DNA of 41,634 nt from JAAYYM01 sp964483155 (GTDB lineage Bacteria > Bacillota > Clostridia > Lachnospirales > Lachnospiraceae): contig CAZAAC010000023.1 of assembly GCA_964483155.1 (NCBI GenBank), positions 1 through 41,634 of the forward strand, written 5' to 3'. Below are positions 35,027 to 41,634 of the stretch, piece after piece (positions within the stretch are counted from its first letter, which is position 1; the number at the start of each line of letters is the position of its first letter). A model generated the notes under the pieces. That model saw nothing but the letters and a program-made list of their open reading frames with translations, did no database searches and had not been told where the DNA came from. Position numbers and translations under genes: made by a program.

Positions 35027-35061
35027 CCTCCTTGAATTTGACGGGGCATCCTTGCCTCCGT
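35027..35061 (-). promoter_or_regulatory. CsrA-type sites in the flagellin 2 leader
   Basis: ACGG-A-GGC (35061 downward) pairs with GCCCCGT (ending at 35041) around the loop AAGGAT, with one bulged A. The loop exposes the AAGGA core. The Shine-Dalgarno AAGGAGG (35033-35027) is the second GGA site. The hairpin sequence differs from that of flagellin 1 while the loop-and-stem plan is kept, which supports a selected function. Confidence 0.65.
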
Positions 35062-35141
35062 TTGAACCGTAATTCTTTTAGGCCGTACGCTCCTTAAAGA
35101 ATATAGGTCAGTTTTAAGTAAGTTGCTGTTACTTATATAAT

Positions 35142-35168
35142 ATATCGGCAGAAATGTTAAAAACATTA
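35142..35168 (-). promoter_or_regulatory. sigma-28 promoter of flagellin 2
   Basis: On the minus strand TAAT (35168-35165), 15 bases, then GCCGATAT (35149-35142). The -10 is perfect and three of four -35 bases match. It lies just after the end of the FlgN/FliT-like gene and gives a leader of about 115-120 bases. Confidence 0.85.
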
Positions 35169-35191
35169 TACCGCAATATTATCACATAAAA

Positions 35192-35674
35192 TCATTTTTT
35201 TCTATCCATAAACTGTGGATCAATATAGTTGACCTTGCTCATCGATTTATAGTAATCTGAAGCTGCCTTGACACTTGTCCTTGATTTTTTAATGTCTTGC
35301 CTAAGCAGAAGGATACTCTTCTCAACCAATTTCCTGTTACGTTCTTCCTTCGCCTGAATATGCACACTTAAATCGGTAATCAGCATAATAAGCTCTTGCA
35401 TTTTAGCAATTTCAACGGAATACTTTTCTTTATTCTTGTAAATCTCAGGTTTCACTCTTTCATACAATTTTTCAAAGCCTTCATCTAACTGCATCAGCTC
35501 ATCGATCATACTTTGTTTCTCGGCTATATTACTGTCAAAATCGCTCCAACTGATCTCTTTTTGACTGACAATATCAGACTGCTTATCACATTTTTTAGAA
35601 AGTGTTTCTAACAACGATACTTTTTTCTGAAGACTCTCTAGCATAATTACAATATAATTATTCTGTTCCGCCAT
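35192..35674 (-). CDS. FlgN/FliT-like flagellar export chaperone
   Basis: The protein has 160 aa, strongly charged and almost entirely helical (predicted coiled coil), without signal or membrane segment. It lies right after fliS and has the FlgN-type features of Clostridia: a repeated heptad region, a late KAASDYYKSMS helix and the short tail YIDPQFMDRKK, a motif common at the end of FlgN-like proteins. FlgN guards FlgK and FlgL, and FliT guards FliD. Sequence alone does not decide between them. The ATG follows GAGGAG. It is the last gene of the flaG-fliD-fliS group. Confidence 0.65.
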   Translation of the reverse strand: MAEQNNYIVIMLESLQKKVSLLETLSKKCDKQSDIVSQKEISWSDFDSNIAEKQSMIDELMQLDEGFEKLYERVKPEIYKNKEKYSVEIAKMQELIMLITDLSVHIQAKEERNRKLVEKSILLLRQDIKKSRTSVKAASDYYKSMSKVNYIDPQFMDRKK

Positions 35675-35689
35675 ATATACTCCTCATAC

Positions 35690-36070
35690 TTACTCGTGGC
35701 TTCTTCGCATAACTTCTTTCCATGTGTCGCGCATTGTACGAAGATGTGATAAAACTTCTTCAAGAATCGTTTTATCTTTTTTCATATTTGCTTCTACTAG
35801 CCTTTTCAATAAATAAGTATACACAATATCAAAATCTTTCGCAACTGGATAGTCATGATTTAACGTAATCTGAAATTCTTCGATGATTCGCTGCGTCTTC
35901 ATAATGTTAATATGTGCTTTTTCAACATCACCTTTTTCGATCCCCAGCATCGCAATATTTGTAAATTTAATTGCTCCCTCATATAACATCAACGTTAATT
36001 CAGCTGGAGATGCCGTCAGTATTTTACTGTTATTATACTGCACATATGCTCCGTTCAGTGTTGTTGCCAT
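35690..36070 (-). CDS. fliS: flagellar export chaperone FliS
   Basis: The protein has 126 aa, the usual length. The signature runs YVQYNNSKILTASPAELTLM and LYEGAIKFTNIAM, then IIEEFQITLNHDYP and the C-terminal LRTMRDTWKEVM helix. FliS binds the C-terminal helix of flagellin in the cytoplasm and prevents early polymerisation. In Bacillus it also helps FliW-flagellin binding, which would tie it to the FliW/CsrA circuit encoded here. It lies 18 bases after fliD and 15 before the FlgN/FliT-like gene. Confidence 0.95.
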   Translation of the reverse strand: MATTLNGAYVQYNNSKILTASPAELTLMLYEGAIKFTNIAMLGIEKGDVEKAHINIMKTQRIIEEFQITLNHDYPVAKDFDIVYTYLLKRLVEANMKKDKTILEEVLSHLRTMRDTWKEVMRRSHE

Positions 36071-36088
36071 ATTACTTACCTCCTAAAA

Positions 36089-37582
36089 TTAACTACTTGT
36101 TCCCAATATTGACGATAATGCTGACTGACTCGAATTCAACGATGCCATTGCTTTTTCCATCGCTGTAAACTGTCTATAATACTTTTCTTCTATATCAGCG
36201 ACATAATCTTCCCAATCAGAAATCTTCGTCGTATAATCGCTATATTCCTCTGTCATTTTTTTATCATCATATACTGTAAATGCACTACTTAATGTTGTGC
36301 TTCTCATTTTTGCACTGAGCGTATCATACATATTGTCAGCCAATTGTGTAAAGAAGCTCTGCACACCCGCAGGATCTGAAGCAATTGCTGCCTTTAGCTT
36401 ATCAGTATTTCCTGAAGTATCTGCATCCTCCGAATCGCCATCTATGTGGTATGCATTTTTCTCATCATCTGCCGCAGTAAAATAGCTGAGTGTATTGATT
36501 CCATAGCTTGACATACTTGTCTCTGTCCCGTTTACACTATAAGTTTGAAGCATAGCCATACGCATTGCACCAGTTACAGATTCTATTGTATCATCCTTAC
36601 GCAAAATGGCGTCTTTTATTTTTTTCTCCCATGTCTCAATCTGAGAATCTGTCATTGCAGACTTCTCATCATCGGTCAGTGGCGCATATCCTTTAGCAGA
36701 ATCAGCATTATATAGTGCATCCATCTCATTTACGAGCTCATTATAGCCGGTAATAAAATCCTTAATATTATCATAAATGCCATCATAATCTGTCTCTGTG
36801 CTAAGTGTAATTTCCTCATCTGTTGCGGTCTTTGCCTTAGCGGTAATTATCATGCCATTAATCGTAAATGTATTACTTGATGATGTGTAATCCACACCGT
36901 TCAATGTAATTGCTGCATCACTTCCTGTAATCTTTGTTCCAGTAGCGCCGAACCCTAGTGCATCTAATGCAGTTGCATCGCCACTAAATGTGAAATCCTT
37001 AGACGCTCCTGTATCCTTTGCACTTACATAAATTCTACCATTCGTACTGTCAAAGTTTGCAGTAAGACCCATATCAGATAATTGTGATACGACATTATCC
37101 ACTGTTGTATTTCCATCCAATTTCAAAGTACCGTAAGTAGCACCGCCAGTTCCTTTATTCACAGTAATTTCTGCACTACTTGAATAACCAAGCTCGCTTA
37201 ATTTAGTTGTTCCTTTTACTGTACCACCAGCCGTTTTCGTTAATTTAGCGCCCGTCAGATAAGATGCTTTTGCTAAATCTCCTACCTTCAACGTTTGAAT
37301 TCCACTAACAGCATTATCACTTGCAACAACTGCTGCTTTTGTTTCATCTGACACTGTTGTCTTTTTTAAATTATAATTTGATGAAAAACGCATATTTGAC
37401 AAACTCTTGCTGTAAAAGCTGTATATCTTTGTGTTTAGGCTTTTCCATGCATCCTGCTTCCACTGAAGTGTTGTTTGTTCCTTCTTATAGGTGTCCGTTT
37501 TTGTACTATATGCTTTCACTAAATCCTGCACAATAGAATCTGTATCCATTCCAGAATTTAAACCCGTTACTCTTACTGCCAT
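36089..37582 (-). CDS. fliD: flagellar filament cap protein FliD (HAP2)
   Basis: The protein has 497 aa. The N-terminus VRVTGLNSGMDTDSIVQDLV is the FliD_N signature, with YKKEQTTLQWKQDAW after it. The middle has D2/D3-like beta domains, and the FliD_C region contains ADDEKNAYHIDGD and AAIASDPAGVQSFFTQLADNMYDTL. The terminal helix holds YYRQFTAMEKAMASLNSSQSALSSIL, the D0 part of the cap. The protein is exported through the flagellar channel and caps the filament for flagellin insertion. It lies 12 bases after flaG. Confidence 0.95.
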   Translation of the reverse strand: MAVRVTGLNSGMDTDSIVQDLVKAYSTKTDTYKKEQTTLQWKQDAWKSLNTKIYSFYSKSLSNMRFSSNYNLKKTTVSDETKAAVVASDNAVSGIQTLKVGDLAKASYLTGAKLTKTAGGTVKGTTKLSELGYSSSAEITVNKGTGGATYGTLKLDGNTTVDNVVSQLSDMGLTANFDSTNGRIYVSAKDTGASKDFTFSGDATALDALGFGATGTKITGSDAAITLNGVDYTSSSNTFTINGMIITAKAKTATDEEITLSTETDYDGIYDNIKDFITGYNELVNEMDALYNADSAKGYAPLTDDEKSAMTDSQIETWEKKIKDAILRKDDTIESVTGAMRMAMLQTYSVNGTETSMSSYGINTLSYFTAADDEKNAYHIDGDSEDADTSGNTDKLKAAIASDPAGVQSFFTQLADNMYDTLSAKMRSTTLSSAFTVYDDKKMTEEYSDYTTKISDWEDYVADIEEKYYRQFTAMEKAMASLNSSQSALSSILGTSS

Positions 37583-37593
37583 AGTAACTCCTC

Positions 37594-38016
37594 CTATCTC
37601 TTCTCATCTACCATAAGTCCTGCCAGCTCCCATACTTTTGCTATCATATCAAGTGTTTTTTCAGGGGGCAGTTCTTTAATTACTTCTTTTGTCTGTCTAT
37701 CCACTATTTTGATTGTAACACGATTTGTACCTTCGTGAATGCCAAACAATGCCTCTGAATTAGACATCTTCTTATTGAGTTGCTCAACTGCCTTCTTAAT
37801 CTGCTCTTGGCTTGCTTGCTGACCCTGGTTCTGCCCATTCGCATTTCCATTATCTTTTTTGTCAACTTTATTAACTGCAGCTGTATTTGCATCTACTTGC
37901 TGCATTGTATTAGAAGCCGAATTATCCATGTAATCCGTTTCTGCCTTAACTGGTTGTATGATTGTTGTGTTTTGTGCCTGATAAGTCATAGCACTACTCA
38001 TTGGTTCTATAGCCAT
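37594..38016 (-). CDS. flaG: FlaG family protein
   Basis: The protein has 140 aa from the ATG at 38016 after GGGAGGTG; an upstream GTG lies inside that site. The first 70 residues are low-complexity, rich in N, Q and T. The conserved FlaG domain fills the end: LNKKMSNSEALFGIHEGTNRVTIKIVDRQTKEVIKELPPEK, with the PPEK turn and a final amphipathic helix. FlaG affects filament length in several genera, but its mechanism is unknown. A sigma-28-like -10 lies about 90 bases upstream. Confidence 0.9.
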   Translation of the reverse strand: MAIEPMSSAMTYQAQNTTIIQPVKAETDYMDNSASNTMQQVDANTAAVNKVDKKDNGNANGQNQGQQASQEQIKKAVEQLNKKMSNSEALFGIHEGTNRVTIKIVDRQTKEVIKELPPEKTLDMIAKVWELAGLMVDEKR

Positions 38017-38106
38017 GATATGCACCTCCCTGTGCTGACAGCATTTATCCTGTTCCCTCTTAGCGTATTAATTGTTACTTTGTTGTAAATCTTACCCTTT
38101 CATTCA

Positions 38107-38114
38107 TTATCGGC
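38107..38114 (-). promoter_or_regulatory. possible sigma-28 -10 element upstream of flaG
   Basis: On the minus strand GCCGATAA at 38114-38107, seven of eight bases. No good TAAA-like -35 lies at 14-16 bases, so the call is weak. It sits in the 123-base gap between csrA and flaG, the longest gap in the flagellar block, where a promoter for flaG-fliD-fliS would be expected. Confidence 0.35.
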
Positions 38115-38139
38115 ATATATGATCAAAAAAATGATACCT

Positions 38140-38355
38140 CTATAATATATTTTTTAATGCTTCAATTCCTACCGGTTCCATTGCTGCCTTATTGGCTTCT
38201 TGAATCTGCAGATAAACTTCCTTTCGGTAAATCGGAATTTCCTTTGGTGCTGCGATACCAATTTTCACCTGGTCACCCTTTATATCAAGTATCGTTACCT
38301 CTATACAGTTATCAATCATCAAAGATTCGTTTTTCTTTCTCGATAAAGCCAGCAT
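38140..38355 (-). CDS. csrA: carbon storage/flagellin translation regulator CsrA
   Basis: The protein has 71 aa from the ATG at 38355, one base after the fliW stop; the AGGTGA site overlaps the end of fliW. It begins MLALSRKKNESLMI and has IEVTILDIKGDQVKIGIAAPKEIPIYRKEVY, with the L4/R6 and R44-like (here R47) RNA-contact positions kept. CsrA binds GGA motifs in hairpin loops and at Shine-Dalgarno sites. Candidate targets here are both flagellin leaders and the operon at 227. Its N-terminal helix and tail are the surface that FliW holds. Confidence 0.95.
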   Translation of the reverse strand: MLALSRKKNESLMIDNCIEVTILDIKGDQVKIGIAAPKEIPIYRKEVYLQIQEANKAAMEPVGIEALKNIL

Positions 38356-38356
38356 A

Positions 38357-38815
38357 TTATTCACCTGCCTTTTCTTTTGCCGCTATTAATATATCATATA
38401 TAGGATATTTGATTGCATAGCGCTCATCATCTGTAATTACTTGACAGGCTTTTCTCGTTACCCCACTGATGATAATAGGTGCTCTCAAATTAATTGTCAT
38501 TTTCTCTATCTCGGCTGGCACTGTTATCGTAACGAGCACTAGCATATCCTCTGGCTCAGAAATTCCAATGGGTTTTAGTAAATCATCCTCAATCTCTGGG
38601 TTATAGTCTGGTACAATAAAGATTGGATTGATAACCGGCATAGCAAATGCATTCTCTTGTATCGATTGTAGCCAGCTAATACTGCTTTCTTTCTCACTGT
38701 CATGAATCAACATAAAATCTTTTAATTCCGGGAACCCAACAATTCCACTCGTAAATGTTATTATCTTACTCTCATCTACCTCAATTTCATCAAACAACTT
38801 CGTTCTGATTTTCAT
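38357..38815 (-). CDS. fliW: flagellar assembly factor FliW
   Basis: The protein has 152 aa from the ATG at 38815, after AAAGGAG; the frame runs to 38836 through that site. The beta-barrel fold is recognised by FDEIEVDESKIITFTSGIVGF, KDFMLI, FAMPVINPIFIVPDY, and the C-terminal MTINLRAPIIISGVTRKACQVI. FliW binds either CsrA or free flagellin, so flagellin synthesis responds to the secretion state. It lies immediately before csrA and 22 bases after flgL in the same transcript. Confidence 0.95.
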   Translation of the reverse strand: MKIRTKLFDEIEVDESKIITFTSGIVGFPELKDFMLIHDSEKESSISWLQSIQENAFAMPVINPIFIVPDYNPEIEDDLLKPIGISEPEDMLVLVTITVPAEIEKMTINLRAPIIISGVTRKACQVITDDERYAIKYPIYDILIAAKEKAGE

Positions 38816-38837
38816 AGCATTTTCTCCTTTATTCATC

Positions 38838-40479
38838 TTACAAATAATTCAATAGTGTCTGTTGCGCTATCTTCCCTGTTGCAAGTAACGCTGCATCATA
38901 TGCTAATTCCGCAGATGCCAATTCTATTGCTACTTCCGTTACATCCACATTTTCATTTTCGGAAGCAAGTTCCGTAAAACTGGTAAATTGCTCCTTCATG
39001 CGTGCCTGGGTTAATTCCAGTCTTGCGCTTCGTGAACCGCAGTTTGCAATTGCCAGATTCACATCATCTAAATATCCCTGTGTCTTAGTAATCGCATTTT
39101 GGAAAAGTTCTTTCATATTTTCTTTTGCCAGCGTGTATTCTTTTTCAGCCGCCTCCAGCATAGTTGCAATGGATTCTTGTTCCGCATCCGTATATTGTGA
39201 ATCTTTTTGCATTGATTCAAGTGATGCAATCTTACTTTCAATATCGACAACTGCTTGTGTGGCTTCTGCCAATTCATCTACATCTCTGACGATATCATGT
39301 GTAAATACTTCCTCTGCTAATGTATTCACCTTTAAGCTTTGGTTGAAACTGATATCATATTCTATTGTCTGTCCATCACTGGGTTTTTCATAGGTAACTG
39401 AGTTTGTAACATCCGTACAATTAAAATAATGTATGGGCTGCAAATCCCCTTCTGTCCAGTTTGACTTTTCATACGTCACTGTAATGGTATCTGTACCCAC
39501 AATATTCTCGATGCCCTGCAGTGTGCTCCTAGCACCCGCGCTTAAAATCAACTCTCCTGTTTCAGCAATATAATTTGCAGTTCCTACTGGAACCACTGTA
39601 TAACCAGCATCATCTGCATTTGCTGCATTGACGGCAATTATGTTTGTCTGGTATGCATTTTTTAAGGAACCTGTTGATGTTAGATTCACAGTTGCTGTGC
39701 CATCATTAAGTGTATATGTTCCGTCTTGATTTTTAACAAACGTTCCTTGATTACTTCCGCCGACTTGCGAAGTGAAGGTTCCATCACCATTATCAGTAAT
39801 ATCATAATCGATTCCATTTGCAGAAATTTCAAATACAGGATTTGCTGCATTCTTTACGACTGTGGCTCCCGCAATTTCTACTTTATATTGAATACACCTC
39901 ATTGCTCTCTGGGAAATCAGCGCTTGCAATTGTACTAATCGGTGTCGTCGAAACAGCTTCTGAAACATACTGCTTGCTCGTAACATCATCTGCATTAAAT
40001 CCCTCTGTAATCGAAAATCTCTGTGTTGTATCCTTCGTATAGGTTAAGCTTTCTCCTGTCCTATAACCGGTAAATACAGTTCTTCCAGCATAATCAGCAT
40101 TCCCTGCTGAATACACCTGATTTCGAAGTTCCTTTAAATTTTCTAGTACCTTCAATCTATCCTCTGCCGTCAAATCACCATTTGAGCCTTGTGTGCAATA
40201 CTCATACATATCTTCGATAACGCTCTCTGTTTCTTCAAGCGCCGTTTCTGTTACCTTCAGCCAAGAATCCGCATCGGGAATATTTTTCTTATAATACTGC
40301 GATATTTCGTTTAGATTGCTACGCAAGCGAAGCGCTCGAATTGCCACAACGGGATCATCAGAGGGACGTGTGATTTTTTTCTGCGTGGATACCTCTGTAT
40401 TCAGCTTATCAAGCAATGCCTTATTGGTATTAATATTTACCTGTGAATTATTAGTCATCATCTTATTTGTAATTCTCAT
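38838..40479 (-). pseudogene. flgL: flgL, hook-filament junction protein, with one-base frameshift
   Basis: The N-terminal part (40479-39883) starts MRITNKMMTNNSQVNINTNK and contains ITRPSDDPVVAIRALRLRS and YAGRTVFTGYRT, then meets TAA at 39883. The rest continues in the next frame from about 39890 to 38838 and ends with DVTEVAIELASAELAYDAALLATGK, the normal FlgL end. Removing one T from the TT at 39891-39892 restores the run VYQYKVEIAG and one frame of about 546 codons. Either it is a sequencing error or the gene is broken; both halves otherwise look intact. FlgL joins the hook-associated FlgK to the filament, so a real break should abolish normal filaments. The ATG follows AGGAGG. Confidence 0.85.
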
Positions 40480-40543
40480 ATGAATAGCCTCCTATCTTAT
40501 GTGCATGCCACCAGCATATATCCCTTGCCTTATTCAACAATTT

Positions 40544-41634
40544 TTATACGCCTGTATTTAAAATAAGTCTATCGTAAATCTCGGTCATAACCTGTACCAT
40601 CTTTGAGGCGAGGTTAAATGCATTTTGAAACTTTACCAGATTAATAGCTTCCTCGTCATTGTCAACACCTGATATCGAAAGTCTTTGGTTTGAAATTGCA
40701 TTTGATATATTCTTAAAATTTGCTTGAAATGTATTGGCGCTGTTTGCATTAAGTGCAATATCAGATGTTATGCTTTGTAAAAATTCCGCAGAGGAGCAAC
40801 CTCTAAAACTCATCTTGTCTTTATCATCCTTAACCGCCAGTAATTCCGTAACAAGATCATATGCATCCTCTCCATTGGCACTATTTGTTGTTGTTGCAAG
40901 TTTACCAGAATCCTTTACCATGCTATACGATACTGTAAAATTACTTGCTGTCAACTGATAATAAGTGTCTCCTGTGCTTACAGTTGTAGCCATACCTGGT
41001 AGATAATCACTGAAAATGTATGGAACATCATTATTTACTTCATTTTCAGCAAAGAACAACCCGCCGGTTCCACTTCTTGTTAGTTTATCACCATATAAAT
41101 CCGTTCCTTCTCCATTGCTTATTTCTATCTCATTAACAGTTTGTGCGAAAGTACGCACCCACTCATTAAGCTGCTGCTGATAATAAGGAATTCCTTGATA
41201 GTCAACTGCCGTTCCAATCGTGGCTACTTCACCAGCGAGACCTGCTAATGGAGGATCCGTTCCTACATCTATATCAAACGTATACTCTTGCGTAACTGCA
41301 TCATATGACCACCCGGTATATTCATATTCTCTAAAATTTAATGAAATAACACCCGTTGCCGATAACGTACTTTTGTTCATATCCATCAGATAGTCAGCCG
41401 TTACTCCTATTGTAACGGTATTAACTGTAGTCGCATGTATCGTACCATTAAAATACTCTTCATTATTGCCATCTCTTATCTCAATAAGGCCTTTTAGCTC
41501 TCCACCAAGATTTTTACCATATAAGTTAAATTCCAGACCATTAGAATCATTCCAATATAAATCATAGAGACCTTCTGCATCTGATTGGTTAACCTTATTA
41601 TCTCTTGCCACACATACCAAATCTGTATAATCAT
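40544..41634 (-). CDS. flgK: flgK, hook-associated protein 1, 5' end beyond the window
   Basis: At least 362 C-terminal residues are visible, open to the window edge; the TTG at 41620 is internal. The end ISNQRLSISGVDNDEEAINLVKFQNAFNLASKMVQVMTEIYDRLI is the FlgK C-terminal signature. QQLNEWVRTFAQTVNEIE and LALNANSANT-like (IALNANSANTFQANF) are D1 segments. FlgK is exported and forms the first ring between hook and filament. It precedes flgL by 64 bases, the usual order, and the two probably share a transcript with fliW and csrA. Confidence 0.95.
   Translation of the reverse strand, partial: DYTDLVCVARDNKVNQSDAEGLYDLYWNDSNGLEFNLYGKNLGGELKGLIEIRDGNNEEYFNGTIHATTVNTVTIGVTADYLMDMNKSTLSATGVISLNFREYEYTGWSYDAVTQEYTFDIDVGTDPPLAGLAGEVATIGTAVDYQGIPYYQQQLNEWVRTFAQTVNEIEISNGEGTDLYGDKLTRSGTGGLFFAENEVNNDVPYIFSDYLPGMATTVSTGDTYYQLTASNFTVSYSMVKDSGKLATTTNSANGEDAYDLVTELLAVKDDKDKMSFRGCSSAEFLQSITSDIALNANSANTFQANFKNISNAISNQRLSISGVDNDEEAINLVKFQNAFNLASKMVQVMTEIYDRLILNTGV

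Noticed and set aside
1..41634. CRISPR array, insertion sequence, tRNA or rRNA
   Set aside because: I saw no regularly spaced repeats, transposase motifs, terminal inverted repeats or cloverleaf-like segments; the only long repeat is the flagellin pair.

Overview
The window looks like a chromosomal motility region of a low-GC, Gram-positive, flagellated anaerobe, most likely a Lachnospiraceae-type Clostridia. I infer this from the flagellin sequence type, the fliW-csrA pair between flgL and flaG, strong AGGAGG ribosome sites, occasional TTG/GTG starts and sigma-28 promoters of the TAAA-N15-GCCGATAT form. I cannot name a species. The sequence is a draft: 100 Ns (23329-23428) hide the junction of two genes, and flgL carries a one-base frameshift that may be an error.

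Right to left on the minus strand, the first block (41634-35192) is the late flagellar set: flgK (cut by the window edge), flgL (frameshifted), fliW, csrA, flaG, fliD, fliS and a FlgN/FliT-like chaperone. Next come two nearly identical flagellin genes (35018-33128). Each has its own sigma-28 promoter, a leader hairpin showing a CsrA-type GGA loop, and a terminator.

The second block (33015-27200) holds a small unknown protein, a Maf-type (DUF115) flagellin glycosyltransferase and two paralogous large GT-B-like proteins. A decayed small ORF follows. The third block (26801-18018) opens with a sigma-28 promoter. It contains a NeuB-like sugar-acid synthase with SAF and cupin domains, two CDP-polyol phosphotransferases, a TarI/IspD-type cytidylyltransferase, a TarJ-like dehydrogenase, an SDR sugar-nucleotide enzyme and two GT2 enzymes. 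The fourth block (17931-2042) starts at a sigma-A-like promoter. It contains a membrane-anchored Rossmann protein, a GT11 fucosyltransferase-like enzyme, a DUF5672 protein, GT4, GT2, a methyltransferase, a WbsX-type protein, three radical SAM enzymes, a GT-B, an ATP-grasp/HAD fusion, a pyruvyltransferase-family protein and an FkbM methyltransferase.

No flippase, polymerase, ABC exporter or membrane priming enzyme is visible among these 20-odd sugar genes. With the Maf gene and the flagellins adjacent, this favours cytoplasmic construction of an elaborate glycan on flagellin, possibly with phospho-polyol, pyruvate and methyl groups, over a capsule. The striking feature is one Rossmann-like GxGxxG module, present as a stand-alone anchored protein and attached to three radical SAM proteins and the FkbM methyltransferase.

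At the far left on the plus strand, converging on the glycan cluster, is a two-gene operon for a membrane-anchored and a secreted surface protein. It has a close-to-consensus sigma-28 promoter and a GGA-loop hairpin, so it looks like an unrecognised member of the flagellar regulon.
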